The translations under genes and the position numbers were made by a program. Under the pieces are notes generated by a model, which saw only the letters and a program-made list of their open reading frames with translations, was not told where the DNA came from and did not search any database. Positions 53,731 to 64,000 of a stretch of 64,000 nt of DNA are shown here, piece by piece. Within the stretch, counting starts at the first letter, position 1. Every line of letters starts with the position of its first letter. Source of the stretch: Yarrowia lipolytica (taxonomy: Eukaryota; Ascomycota; Dipodascomycetes; Dipodascales); NCBI RefSeq assembly GCF_001761485.1, contig NC_090774.1, forward strand, positions 3,100,001 to 3,164,000, read 5' to 3'.

Positions 53731-55682
53731 AGAGATAGGAAGACTGGATAGTTGCGATAACTTTGACGTAAAGGTGTAGAGTGGACTCAGCATTAGATCT
53801 TATATCTCCAACAGGAATATTTCTTCAAATCAAACCAATTTTCTCTTCTGAGCTGGAGCAGTTGATCAAAGCGTCCCTGCACCTCCTTTCTATACTTCGA
53901 GGTGGTTGGCTTCTGAACAACTTCTAGACCGACTGCCTGGCTGCAATAGCTCTCTATATATTCACTCTTGAGTCCTCGCATATATACCAGACAATCACCC
54001 ACTGAACCAGTGCATGGCCACACCACGATCTTCCCACTCACTCTTGTATTCCCCTCCTATCTGACACCCATCACTTCTCCTGTTTCAGTGACACATTCTT
54101 CGGCGGCAAGACGGCGTCAAGTCAGGCAGGGGTGGAGCGACCAGTCTTATAATAAAATACTGGCTGATATGAATAAAAAAGCTGAAACCAGAAATGAGAG
54201 GAACAAAACGGTGATCTAAAAATATCTCGTCAAAAAATAAATCTAGAAGAGTCGCGTATGTATGTACCGATTCAGCGCCTGAAATTCTAGTGCAACGTTA
54301 CAGGATGTACGAGTACAGGGCACAAGTCAACTCTGTTGGGCTCCACTGATTCGCGTATCAACGTTACATATCAGGGTGGATGCGAGCTACACTGCTTGTA
54401 GTCGAGGTGCCTATCACTTGTCAACGCGTGTGTACCGGTACTTGTAATTAGAAACAAACGACAACTGCTTTTCCGACGTAACGATTCAGTACTCCAGAAT
54501 CTGCCTCTCCAAGTGCTCCTTACCAGTTCGTCGTATTGCACCCTATTTGCTTTCCCGACAGCCCCCGGCATGCTCCTGGATCGGCTTTTTTTTCTCGCCC
54601 AAGTTTGGCGTCCAGAGCTTGATTGAGTCACGTTTGGGAAGCATGGCTAATTCAAGCCAGGAGCATAGTAGTGCATAGCCACAGCCTCCTATGGATCGTG
54701 TCCAATCAGAGAAGTCTATTAGTTGATAGCAGGATTCCGTGCTGGAATCCAAGTACAGATAAAAGTACAGAATACACTCCTATCGGTCTGTACGTATGAG
54801 TTTCGCAATACTTACGGTAATAGTATTGTGCTGTTGCGTACTTGTACTTGTTGTACGTATCTGTCACCCTGCACCTTAGAGTTCAGCCACGAGAAGACAA
54901 GAACATCAGAGTGACAGACAAGCATGTATGGCAGTAGAAGGCCAAGAAAGAGCACAAATACTGTGAATATTGCGGAGTCTGACAAATATCAGATTTATGT
55001 AACACCAGAACAGATACAATAGAATAGCTCGGTTCCGTAGCTCACAGTATACCTGTTACAAGACTACCAGTAATACACTTATCGGTAGCCCGCATGTCAG
55101 GCCTAGCCCTGTACAGCACACGTCGACTGTACATGACCTCAGTACAGTGCAAACAGTGGGGTAAGAGAGGGTATTTTTTGAAGCAGAAATACAAGTAGTT
55201 GAAGGAAAAAAGAGGGGGAAAAAAAGGGATGCAAAAGAGACCGAAAAACACGAACGACGTGACAACCAGACAGACAAACAGACACACACTCATACACACC
55301 TCATCAAGTCACGTGCGACCCCTTTTCCAGCCGCGCAACCGACCTTTACAGTTTGTGTACACTTGCCGTTGCATACTGTGCGTGAATCAGTCAGGAGGAG
55401 TGATGTGGGTGGGATGACAATTATGGGCTGGAGGGGAGGATATACAATACACAGGTGGATGTTGGTGACGGATATGGATAGAACGAGTGCCTGGTACCAA
55501 GCATGTACTGTTGATACGCCATCGTTATGGGAGAACTCGTAAGTACAAGTACTTCAAACCTCGGTAGATCTAATTACTGTGCCTCTCCACACAGCAACTG
55601 AAGAGAGACACATTTATTATGAGGCTGCCTGGCAACCAATGAGCAAATAACAGGACATCGTATGTTAGTTACACTTGTACGA

Positions 55683-55722
55683 GGGGGGGGGGGGGGGGGG
55701 TGCTGAACCGCTCTTCCGATCT
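55683..55722. other. Poly-G run plus Illumina-adapter-like sequence (likely artefact)
   Basis: Eighteen G at 55683-55700 are followed at 55701-55722 by 22 bases ending GCTCTTCCGATCT. As remembered, these match the 3' end of the Illumina paired-end primer 2.0 exactly. This is not expected in a yeast genome and most likely marks an untrimmed read or misjoin. Confidence 0.9.
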
Positions 55723-56497
55723 AGTCACACATTAATTACCTCTTGGGGAGCGGTTTGGGGTTGTTTCGTGTATGCTCATATGTGTGGCCCAGGTTGCCTG
55801 ACCATGTATGATCATTGTGTAAAGGTGTCCTTATTGCGGCTTGTTTGTTTACGCTAGTGGCAGGCAAAAGATGGTGTTAGATAGGTCTGTGTGCGGCCGT
55901 AATAGTACGAATAATACAGTGGAATCAACACTAGCCGACGGTGTGACTTGACTTTCCCCCAAAACACCATTCTTTTCCTCTCTCCTTCCTACACATCACG
56001 ATCCGTCTTGTCGTCGAACCTGTTGCACCCCACACGAGACATTTTCCCACCACTGTTGAGTCGGCCGAAATTGGGTTTTTAACTTGTGCTTGGCCCTCCG
56101 CTTTGGCTTTTTCTCTTTTTCTCCCTCCCAATTTTACACTTTCACACTCACTCCCAATCGCTCTACTGCCATCCCCTTCCCTCTCCAAGGCTGCTCCCTT
56201 TTTTCCCCTAGCCCCCACCACCCCCCAGTCTGTCACCTCGACGACACACCTCTCAGTCTGAGCGAGCACTCGGTCCCCGTTGGCAGCAGCCGTCTATTTG
56301 TACCTTCCCATCTGGCGCCCTCACCGACCTCGGCACGACACTCTCGACGTAACGACTCGACGTAACGACCTTTTCGACAAGTCACTGCATCCACCTCTTC
56401 ACAAGCACACACAAACACATTAATCACGGCTACAAAAACGCAGCTACCAGCTTTGTTGCTCAAACCCGCTAATCGCTAATCCACCACCAACATCAAC

Positions 56498-57859
56498 ATG
56501 TCTCACCATCAATCATCCAACGTGGTGGGCGTCCACTACCGAGTGGGCAAGAAGATCGGAGAAGGATCATTCGGCGTCATCTTCGAAGGAGCCAACCTGC
56601 TTAATACTCAGCAGGTGGCCATCAAGTTCGAGCCCCGAAAGTCCGAAGCCCCCCAGCTCCGAGACGAGTACAGAACATACAAGCATCTGGCCGGCTGTGT
56701 AGGCATCCCCAACGTCTACTACTTTGGCCAAGAGGGCCTGCACAACATCCTGGTCATCGATCTGCTAGGCCCGTCACTCGAGGATCTGTTTGACTGGTGT
56801 GGCCGACGATTCTCCATCAAGACCGTCGTCATGGTTGCCAAGCAGATGCTGTCACGAGTACAGACCATCCACGAAAACCATCTCATCTACCGAGACATCA
56901 AGCCTGACAACTTCCTGATCGGCCGAGAGGGCACCAAGACAGCCTCTCTCATCTACGTGGTTGACTTTGGAATGGCCAAGCAGTACCGGGACCCCAAGAC
57001 CAAACAGCACATTCCCTACCGGGAACGAAAGTCGCTGAGCGGAACAGCACGATACATGTCCATCAATACGCATCTGGGACGAGAGCAGTCGCGACGAGAC
57101 GATCTCGAAGCCCTCGGACACGTCTTCATGTACTTTTTGCGGGGCGGTCTGCCTTGGCAGGGTCTCAAGGCTGCCACCAACAAGCAAAAGTACGAAAAGA
57201 TTGGCGAAAAGAAACAGACGACACACATCAAGGATCTGTGTGACGGCTTCCCCGAGCAGTTTGAGCAGTACCTATCGTACGTCCGTGGCCTGGGCTTCGA
57301 GGAGACCCCTGACTACGACTACCTGCGGGCCCTGTTCACTCAGGCTCTCAAGTCGACCGGCGAGACCGAAGACGGAGTCTACGACTGGATGAAGCTCAAC
57401 GGCGGCAAGGGCTGGGATTCGGGCAACAGAAAGCCCAATCTGCATGGCTATGGCCACGCCTACCCGCCAGACCGGTCCGGCAACGCTAACTCGCGACAAG
57501 CCCACATTTCGTCTGCGCGACTTAATGCCACCCCTCCTCCCCTGCCCGAGCCCGCTGCTGTCGCCCGCCAGAACTCCAAGGGTCGACATGGCGCCCGTAA
57601 CCCTCAGGCCCGACTGTCCAAGAATGCCCAGACTCCCGGCTACTACCAGCAGTCACCAAGCCAGAGTCACGGCGTGCAAGGTGGTGCTGGCGCTGGCACT
57701 GGAGCCATGAGCTCGCAGCAGAAGCAGTCCAGCGTGCACCAGCAGCTGTCACAATCTAACCAGGCTAACTATAACCAGGCCACGGACCCGGCCAACGCCG
57801 AATACGAGGCCCCCAAGAAGGGCTTCTGGGCCAAGATCTCCGGCTTTTGCTGCGCTTAG
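56498..57859 (+). CDS. Membrane-anchored casein kinase I (Yck1/Yck2 type)
   Basis: 453 residues. The CK1 kinase domain spans about 12-290: [20 protein letters not shown] glycine loop, VAIKFEP with the ATP-binding Lys, [13 protein letters not shown] catalytic loop, [12 protein letters not shown], and [14 protein letters not shown] (the CK1 variant of APE). After a Gln/Ser/Pro-rich linker, the protein ends [14 protein letters not shown]; the Cys pair is the expected palmitoylation site, as in Yck1/Yck2. Yck kinases act at the plasma membrane on transporter turnover, morphogenesis and glucose signalling (family knowledge). A long C/T-rich leader precedes the ATG, typical of strongly expressed yeast genes. 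Confidence 0.93.
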   Translation: MSHHQSSNVVGVHYRVGKKIGEGSFGVIFEGANLLNTQQVAIKFEPRKSEAPQLRDEYRTYKHLAGCVGIPNVYYFGQEGLHNILVIDLLGPSLEDLFDWCGRRFSIKTVVMVAKQMLSRVQTIHENHLIYRDIKPDNFLIGREGTKTASLIYVVDFGMAKQYRDPKTKQHIPYRERKSLSGTARYMSINTHLGREQSRRDDLEALGHVFMYFLRGGLPWQGLKAATNKQKYEKIGEKKQTTHIKDLCDGFPEQFEQYLSYVRGLGFEETPDYDYLRALFTQALKSTGETEDGVYDWMKLNGGKGWDSGNRKPNLHGYGHAYPPDRSGNANSRQAHISSARLNATPPPLPEPAAVARQNSKGRHGARNPQARLSKNAQTPGYYQQSPSQSHGVQGGAGAGTGAMSSQQKQSSVHQQLSQSNQANYNQATDPANAEYEAPKKGFWAKISGFCCA

Positions 57860-59248
57860 ACGCCAGCCCCGGCCCACTCATGTGAAGAGCAGGATCGTAT
57901 AAGTAAATTATATATAGTAGGGAGACTCCACAAATTTTGTAATGTATTGATGTTTTGACGAGGCGTTGCAGTAGCTACACGTAGAGGAGACTGAGTAATA
58001 GAAATCAAACACGCTTGTTCTGGTTCCTGGGGGATAATAACACCAAATGCTGTCTTCGACGTCAATTACGAAGACACAAGAACGAGTATCGTACACAGTG
58101 GTACTTGTACTTTATGGACACTGATATTACTCGTATAGCGGTCAAAGTTGGACTAGCTAACGGGTCGAGGAAAAAGCAGTTATGACAGTATCGTTCGTAA
58201 TACAACAATAGGTACATACTGTACATACTGTAGTTTACTGTAGTGCTTTCCATTGCTTGCTTCGTCACATTCTATGTTACTTGTACTGCGCTTTAATTGT
58301 TGTATACACTCATCGTCATTTACAGTGTGCACACGTTGAGGCTATTAATAGAACCGATGATCTGGATTGTCATGAGATGGGGTGTTGCACAGCCATTATG
58401 AGTCTATAATGAGCCAAAGACTGACGCCAGTAGACTCAGAAACACGAGCTGAACTCAACTGCACTCATACTCGGAGACACACCGAACCGTACAGTGAAGT
58501 GTCTCAGCCTTATACGCGTGTGGCCTTTGCATGTAGGGGTGCGAGGGAGGCCAGCAGCGATGTTGTGTTGGCTAGATTCACGGATAGTTGATGAGCAAGA
58601 CTGGCTGGGATATTTGGGGGATAGTTCAAGTGATATGCTCCTGATACTATTCTGGGCTTCGTTTCACGTGGGCCTGTATTACTGTACAAGTAGGATACTT
58701 GTAGCTACTGTAGACTAATACCCTACTTGTAGTAGCAGATTGTGACTTGCAATAGATAGTTGACATTGTGGTGGTGAACTACTCAAGGTATTCTGTGGCC
58801 GTACGTAGAGGCAGGACTTTCTAAAGAGGGATTCCGGCCACCGGTACTGTACAGTATATATACACTGTTTTTTTTTTTCTGCATATACATTCATTTAATT
58901 ATAACTTTGTGTTGATGACGCTACAGTACGAGTAGACTATACCATACAAATCCAGCAATTTTACTTAGCATATTACTGATATTAGCTGGACCAAGAAAAG
59001 ATACCCTATAACTACTCCGAAGTGCAGATGTTCAGTTTTGGACACCATCAATATAATATAGAAACATAGAGTACAGTAATTATAAATATCATAATCCCAC
59101 CACAAATTTCAACACTCCCCTACACGATCCATCTCACACCCTTCATCTTTGCTATTTACTAACGCATGCATGAACACTATCTCCGAGGTGAACCTGACTG
59201 GAAGTAGACTTAATATTACAGCACAACCACATCTCCACACAAACCACA
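57860..59248. other. Intergenic (YCK to Laa2-like)
   Basis: 1.39 kb without a supported gene. ACTTGTA-type motifs are frequent (58102, 58278, and a cluster 58684-58733 with four copies). A T-run lies at 58869-58878. Confidence 0.55.
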
Positions 59249-60403
59249 ATGAGCCAAGATCTGCTATCGTGGGATCCGTTCGCACCGGTGGCTCAGCCGC
59301 CTCCACCCCAAGCTGCTCCGGCCGCGGTAAAAGACGACGATGACGACGACGACGAGTTTGGCGACTTTGAAGAGGCCCCGTCGGCCCCTATTGATATGCC
59401 AAACCCACCACCACCCAATCCCATGCCAGCTATGGGTGGCCACTCCATGGCAAAAAACCTGTCACCACAGAAGAAGAAACCGCTGATCCAGGACTCGATC
59501 AACAACATGGGTGCTCTTAGCCCTGGCCAGAGCATCAAGTTTGGCCAGCATCTGAACCACGGCTCCAAGAGCTCTGCGGACTGGAACGGGATTCTGGGAG
59601 CCAGACCAGGCGACAGAAAGTCGTACCATGGCCCCCAGAAACACCAGCATCAAGAAACACAGACTAACAAGCAACCCAGACCGACACATACCAACTCACC
59701 TTCAACTACATTCGACTGGGACGATTTTGAGACGACCTCTCCGACTATTGAAGCAAAAGCAACCCCCAAAGTTGCTCCACCCGCGAACGTAACACCATTT
59801 AGGCAGATTTCAACTCCTCACCAACTGCTCACATACCTGCACACCAACTGTTTGCCTGTAATGGATAAGCTGGTTCAACAGCTCCAGCCTCTGACATTCC
59901 CGCTCAGAAAACGAGTCCTGGCCCACCCCACAACTAAGAAGTTTGTGGAACGATATATCGATCTGGTCTACTTAGCAGCCCGAATCATGGCTGGACGAAT
60001 GCGCAAACTGAGAATCATGTGTGAAAATGGCATTGAAGGAATGTCGAAAAACACTTTCGCGGACTTAATGAAGAAATCAGACAGAGACGCCCGGGAAATA
60101 TCTCGTGTCTGGAAACCTCTAAGTGCTGCCATCGGACCCATGACAAACCACAGACAGCTGCCCATCCTGCAACCCGAGTTTCTCATTGCCAATGAAGATA
60201 CACCTCCTAAACAGCTGGAATCTGTCTGCTGTATCTGCGGTCTCAAAAACACAGAGTTCATCCGAGGCCACCCTAAGCCCAAGTTCAACGCCCAGCAAAA
60301 CGCCCACTTCTCTTGCATCAGCTGGTACAATAATCTTCCGGTTTTCGGCATCAGTGGAGTGAGACAAGCGGGAGAATCTTCCTTTACTGGGGATCTCATT
60401 TGA
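59249..60403 (+). CDS. Possible Laa2-like AP-1 accessory protein
   Basis: 384 residues. The N-terminus begins MSQDLLSWDPF and soon has an Asp run followed by DEFGDFEEAP, an acidic-phenylalanine motif of the type bound by gamma-adaptin/GGA ear domains. A second acidic aromatic motif is FDWDDFE near 160. Between them the sequence is Pro/His/Lys-rich and probably unfolded. The C-terminal 200 residues are helical and basic, ending in a Cys-containing block (CCICGLKN...HFSCISWYNN) that could bind a metal. This layout reminds me of yeast Laa2 (YBL010C), which binds the AP-1 ear, but the similarity is from memory and partial. Function is inferred only. Confidence 0.5.
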   Translation: MSQDLLSWDPFAPVAQPPPPQAAPAAVKDDDDDDDEFGDFEEAPSAPIDMPNPPPPNPMPAMGGHSMAKNLSPQKKKPLIQDSINNMGALSPGQSIKFGQHLNHGSKSSADWNGILGARPGDRKSYHGPQKHQHQETQTNKQPRPTHTNSPSTTFDWDDFETTSPTIEAKATPKVAPPANVTPFRQISTPHQLLTYLHTNCLPVMDKLVQQLQPLTFPLRKRVLAHPTTKKFVERYIDLVYLAARIMAGRMRKLRIMCENGIEGMSKNTFADLMKKSDRDAREISRVWKPLSAAIGPMTNHRQLPILQPEFLIANEDTPPKQLESVCCICGLKNTEFIRGHPKPKFNAQQNAHFSCISWYNNLPVFGISGVRQAGESSFTGDLI

Positions 60404-60665
60404 GGCGCAATCATCATATATTTAATTAATTGCATTTATAAACAAATTACATCTCAAAAGATTTTTACGTTCCAATTATATGTTGCTTATGAATCACTAC
60501 ACCCCACAAATGCCGTATGTACAATAGTGGCTTCATAAAAGTATTGTTCTGTCATATATCTCCAGCAGCCTACAAGCTGTCACAGTCACCATTACTCACT
60601 ACAATGCAGTGTACAGTACATACAAGTACAGCACACCTGCTCTACCATCACATGTCTATTATAAA

Positions 60666-63600
60666 TTAATCGAAGGTCATGACAATCTCTCCTTCTTTTG
60701 GAGTGGGAGATCGCGACTTGGACTTAGGCCGGTTGGACTCGGGATCAATGTACTTCTTGAAAGGAGTCTCTGGAGGAGCAGCGGCGGGGGGAGCAGCAGC
60801 AGCAGCAGGCACTCGGCCGTTGGTGGCAGCCCCAGAAGAGTTTCCATTGGTCACAGCAGTAGTGGAGTCAGCAGGAGAGACAGTATCACCACTGAAAGAG
60901 TTGGCAACGGCAGAAGCTCCTGCACTGGCAGAGGAAGCCACAGATGCTACACCAGCTGAAATCTTCTGTCCGATAGAACCCACTCGATCATCATGGTCGT
61001 CTTGGAAAGGCTCAAACGACATTTCAATCTGCTCAGTGTTGCCGTCCGTGAAGGGATTGTACTCCACAAATGTAGTCGCCTGAGAAGACACAGATCCATT
61101 GGTGCCAGATCGAGGTCGTCCAGTGATAGGTACATCAGGAACAGACCCTCGACGAGCAGCAGCAAGCTTGGGATCGTTTTCAAGTCGCAAAACCTCACGC
61201 TGAATAGCATCAAGATCAAACAGGGTATTGTCAGCACCTTCAGGATTGGTATTGTCCTTAGTAGTCCCCTCTTCACCCTCCTTGCACTCCTTTCCCTCCT
61301 CACCCCCGTCACCCTCCTCCCCATCCTTGCGCGTAATATTGCCCTCGTTGATATCATCCTCGGCAACCTTACTGGTCATATCCCACCAGGACTTTTTCTT
61401 GGGCTGCTTCTTCTTCCACGAACCAAAGAAGCCCTTCTTCTTTTTCTCCTTGCTCTCCTTCTCCTCCTCCAGCTTGAGCTCGGCCTCCATCTGCTTTCGC
61501 GCGATATCAAACTCCTGAATGAGCTCTCGCTGGCGTTCTCTGTGCTTCTCCGGATCGGGATCCTCAATCTCGGCGAAGTCCTCGGACAGAACCTCCCACC
61601 CGAGATCCTTCAGCATCTGAGGCATGGCTTTTCGGTAAGCCATGTGACCATCAACTCGGTCAGTGGCGTCGTAGTTCTCAATGCCCTCCACAGACTCGAG
61701 CTTCGTGAGACCTGCAACACGTCCAAGGCCTCCACTGGTGGCTCGGAAGAGATATCCAAGTACCCAATCTTTACGAGAGTAGCCGTTGACAAAACGACCA
61801 GACACCATGCTTCTACACAGACACAGCTGGTCGGTCTTCACAATCACAGGAGCTCCAAAGATGTAAACGTCCTGAACAAGACCGTAGGCGCCTCGACGAG
61901 CAAGCTCAACCAGACACGAGTAAATCACTCGAGCACCCAGAGAGAAACCAACTAAAGTAGCAGGTCGAACTCCTAGGTTACGCTGGATCAGAGTATCAGC
62001 CAGAACGTAACCAGTGGCCCAGGCACGATCAAGAGACACGTTCCAGGGGTTGTCAACGAGGTAGCCGAGCTTGGTAAGAATCATTGGCAGTTGAATAGAC
62101 GACATGAGGGCCGTCAGAACAGTGGCTCCCAGAACCTGCTGAATGGAGTTGGCCAAAACCTCCGTGGCAAGAATGTTGATGGTTTGACCCATACTCTGCA
62201 GCATCTCGGGTTCCCACAGCACAGAAAGAAGATCTCCCATGATGGGATCAACGGTTGAAAATGGAAGACGCACGTCATCCTCCTTACCCAACATCCATCC
62301 GGAAATGGTGATAATCAGATTGAGTCGTTTCTGGTTATGCAGAGGCTTGAACTCAAATGTCTTGACACTGCCCATACGTCGCATCATACTAGCAGAACCC
62401 ACACGTGCTCCCAGAGCTGTGGCGGCCGTAGTGACAACAGCAGCACCTCCAATACCACCCAAAAAGGCACCAGTACCAGTGATACCAATGGTGGTGAAAC
62501 CAGCGGCCAAACCAGCACCAATGACAGGAGCCAGCAGACCACCTGATAGACCGACCACAAGACCTCCTCCAAGAGTAGCAAGACCCACGTACATGTACTT
62601 CTTTCGCAGGTTCTTCTTCTTGCGCGTCTTCATGATCTCCTTCTCGTCCCACGTCTGCTGGGTGTTCTCCTCCATCTCCAGGGCGTCTGTGACTCGCTGT
62701 TCAAACTGAGCCATTTCCAGCCATGTCACTCCCATCTCCTCTCCGACCTTCTGCATAAGAGTTCGACTTCGAGCGTCGTAGACAGAGTCGGCTACAAGAA
62801 CCAGAAACAGATCACAGAGAAGTGTCCATCGAATATCAATCGTCAGCATCTTCTTGTCTTCGAGCTCTTCAGGCGCATAGACTCGATCGTCATACTCATC
62901 AGAGTAAGTAGACGAAGGGCGGGAAGAGGAGCGAGTAGAAGAGGAGTCTCCATCGAGATTTTTCTCCTCCACACCAACCCTAGTCTCGACACGGGCAAGA
63001 TCTCCGTTCTCCATCTCCTCCACAACCTCAGCACCACCAATCTTGACCTTTGTAGCGTCGTCCTCGTTGATGTCGGGAACTGATCCATCGAAGGAGGTCT
63101 TCCCGTCAAAAGAAAATTTACTTAGCTGGCCATCATCACCACTAACATCAACATCAGCTTCAGCTGTGGCATCATCAACTTGAATCTCTGTTGATCCAGG
63201 ATCATTCTCCTCGCCCCACTCGCCCTTTGCCTGTGTGTCCCCCTGGCCTTTTTCGTTACTCTCCTCCTTAGCCCTCTTCTTTTCCTCCTTCTTTTCCTCC
63301 TCGGCAGCCTCCATTTCAGCTTGGTTCTCCTCATTGAGAGGGTTCTTGACCCGCTTGACGCCAATCAAACTGGGTGTGATATCTCTGGGCTCAACACCAT
63401 GACTGTACAGCTGCTCAATCATAATCTGCTCCTCGGGACTCAGCTCCATATGGGAGTAGAGGCGGAACATCATTTTCTGAGACCACATGGCCATTGACCC
63501 CTGAGCATCACTTAGACCTCGTCCAATCTTCTTGGAGCCCTTCAGAGAAGCCAACTCACGAGCCATTTCAATCAACATGAGTTTACATAGACCCACATAT

Positions 63601-64000
63601 CCAATTCGCTGTGAGTCTGAAAGAAGACCCTTTGTAGCCTGCATTTGAGACAAAGGGTTTCGAGCCATCTCATCATCATCAAACAAGTACGACGTGTTCT
63701 CGTCCATGGAGTTAATGCTCTTTGCGTCCTCATCTCGAGTGACTCGGGTGTAGCCACTTCGAGCGGTGGGATCAACCTCCTCGACCTCCAAATTGTCCTT
63801 GTTCTTGACTACCACGTTTCCTCTATCGTCGTAGACGTCGTAGGAGGCGACAGTCAACATATCCTGCCACTCTCCCTCGTCGTCGTCATCTTCCTCCTCA
63901 CTGGTTTCGCTTCTGCTGCTGTCGGTGGTTGCGTCGGATGGTCCTCGTACGTGGTGAGACACCTTCTTTTCGTGTGGTTGTTTTTGGTGGATCTCCTTCT
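60666..64000 (-). CDS. Mil1/DUF726 lipase-like membrane protein, cut by the window edge
   Basis: At least 1110 residues; the frame is still open at 64000 and no ATG start is in the window, so the N-terminus lies outside. The protein is acidic at the N-terminus. A very Gly/Ala-rich hydrophobic segment (YVGLATLGGGLVVGL... AVVTTAATALGA) follows, then an alpha/beta-hydrolase-like domain with the nucleophile motif GFSLG (Ser codon at 61941-61943), and a charged, Lys-rich C-terminal tail. This fits the DUF726 family, including yeast Mil1 (YFL034W, ~1073 aa), reported to associate with the AP-1 clathrin adaptor. The hydrolase activity is inferred. The gene converges with the Laa2-like gene, with 262 bp between them. 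Confidence 0.85.
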   Translation of the reverse strand, partial: KEIHQKQPHEKKVSHHVRGPSDATTDSSRSETSEEEDDDDEGEWQDMLTVASYDVYDDRGNVVVKNKDNLEVEEVDPTARSGYTRVTRDEDAKSINSMDENTSYLFDDDEMARNPLSQMQATKGLLSDSQRIGYVGLCKLMLIEMARELASLKGSKKIGRGLSDAQGSMAMWSQKMMFRLYSHMELSPEEQIMIEQLYSHGVEPRDITPSLIGVKRVKNPLNEENQAEMEAAEEEKKEEKKRAKEESNEKGQGDTQAKGEWGEENDPGSTEIQVDDATAEADVDVSGDDGQLSKFSFDGKTSFDGSVPDINEDDATKVKIGGAEVVEEMENGDLARVETRVGVEEKNLDGDSSSTRSSSRPSSTYSDEYDDRVYAPEELEDKKMLTIDIRWTLLCDLFLVLVADSVYDARSRTLMQKVGEEMGVTWLEMAQFEQRVTDALEMEENTQQTWDEKEIMKTRKKKNLRKKYMYVGLATLGGGLVVGLSGGLLAPVIGAGLAAGFTTIGITGTGAFLGGIGGAAVVTTAATALGARVGSASMMRRMGSVKTFEFKPLHNQKRLNLIITISGWMLGKEDDVRLPFSTVDPIMGDLLSVLWEPEMLQSMGQTINILATEVLANSIQQVLGATVLTALMSSIQLPMILTKLGYLVDNPWNVSLDRAWATGYVLADTLIQRNLGVRPATLVGFSLGARVIYSCLVELARRGAYGLVQDVYIFGAPVIVKTDQLCLCRSMVSGRFVNGYSRKDWVLGYLFRATSGGLGRVAGLTKLESVEGIENYDATDRVDGHMAYRKAMPQMLKDLGWEVLSEDFAEIEDPDPEKHRERQRELIQEFDIARKQMEAELKLEEEKESKEKKKKGFFGSWKKKQPKKKSWWDMTSKVAEDDINEGNITRKDGEEGDGGEEGKECKEGEEGTTKDNTNPEGADNTLFDLDAIQREVLRLENDPKLAAARRGSVPDVPITGRPRSGTNGSVSSQATTFVEYNPFTDGNTEQIEMSFEPFQDDHDDRVGSIGQKISAGVASVASSASAGASAVANSFSGDTVSPADSTTAVTNGNSSGAATNGRVPAAAAAPPAAAPPETPFKKYIDPESNRPKSKSRSPTPKEGEIVMTFD

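Larger units (their letters stand above)
52781..56497. other. 3.7 kb gene-poor region (RPP1 / YCK divergent)
   Basis: No supported gene. It contains a 12-bp tandem repeat at 53695-53730 and a run of 18 G plus adapter-like sequence at 55683-55722 (probable assembly error, see findings). A pyrimidine-rich promoter and leader for the kinase gene occupies about 55960-56497. Small frames at 53417, 54371 and 55042 show no coding character. Confidence 0.55.

Noticed and set aside
53968-54219. 83-codon frame in the RPP1-YCK gap
   Set aside because: No similarity, no coding bias, and no supporting promoter or intron structure.
55675-55857. 60-codon frame beginning with a run of Gly
   Set aside because: It is translated from the poly-G and adapter-like artefact.

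Overview
This is a gene-rich piece of nuclear DNA from a budding yeast of the Yarrowia clade, most likely Yarrowia lipolytica. Four things point there. Introns are rare and of Yarrowia type: GTGAGT (once GTAAGT) at the 5' end and a CTAAC-like branch site only one or a few bases before CAG at the 3' end. Coding regions are GC-rich with CUG used normally. Intergenic spaces are long and contain no operons. A lone 5S rRNA gene sits outside any rDNA array. No rDNA repeat, retroelement, DNA transposon, telomere or CRISPR array was seen.

Layout. 0-9 kb: a Cwp1-like GPI cell-wall protein (+), LIN1 (-), spliced LTO1 (+), a WD40/DUF2415-like protein (+), tRNA-Leu(CAG) (+) and UFD1 (+). 9-24 kb: a large Bre4-like FUSC/DUF2421 membrane protein (-), a family-4 glycosyltransferase (+), the spliceosomal J-protein CWC23 (-), YIF1 (+) and an ERC1-like MATE transporter (-). 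24-37.5 kb: three-exon POL2 (DNA polymerase epsilon, +), ERB1 (-), a 5S rRNA gene (-) and tRNA-Ser(AGA) (+) facing away from each other, then three-exon ECM15 (+). 38-40 kb: a divergent H2B/H2A pair. 40-44.6 kb: a 4.5 kb stretch with no supported gene. 44.6-53 kb: an orphan acidic protein (+), a probable Cnl2/Nkp2 kinetochore protein (+), two-exon TAD3 (-), three-exon EPT1/CPT1 (+) and RPP1 (-). 52.8-56.5 kb: another gene-poor stretch. 56.5-64 kb: a Yck-type casein kinase (+), a possible Laa2-like AP-1 accessory protein (+), and a Mil1/DUF726 lipase-like protein (-) that runs off the right edge.

Most genes are unrelated housekeeping functions: ribosome assembly, splicing, replication, chromatin, tRNA processing, ER/Golgi traffic and lipid synthesis. 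Two local associations stand out: the H2A/H2B pair, and the convergent neighbours that resemble the AP-1-linked proteins Laa2 and Mil1.

Most notable observations. (1) All three RNA polymerase III genes carry a T-run followed by a TTCTAATGATTC-type motif 57-66 bp upstream, in the same orientation relative to transcription. Between the 5S and tRNA-Ser genes this belongs to a longer duplicated module forming a nested inverted repeat. (2) At 55683-55722 a run of 18 G is followed by 22 bases identical, from memory, to the end of an Illumina paired-end adapter, so the assembly is probably faulty there. (3) The 5S gene is about 131 nt rather than the usual ~121. (4) The tRNA-Leu has two stem mismatches and an unusual discriminator base.
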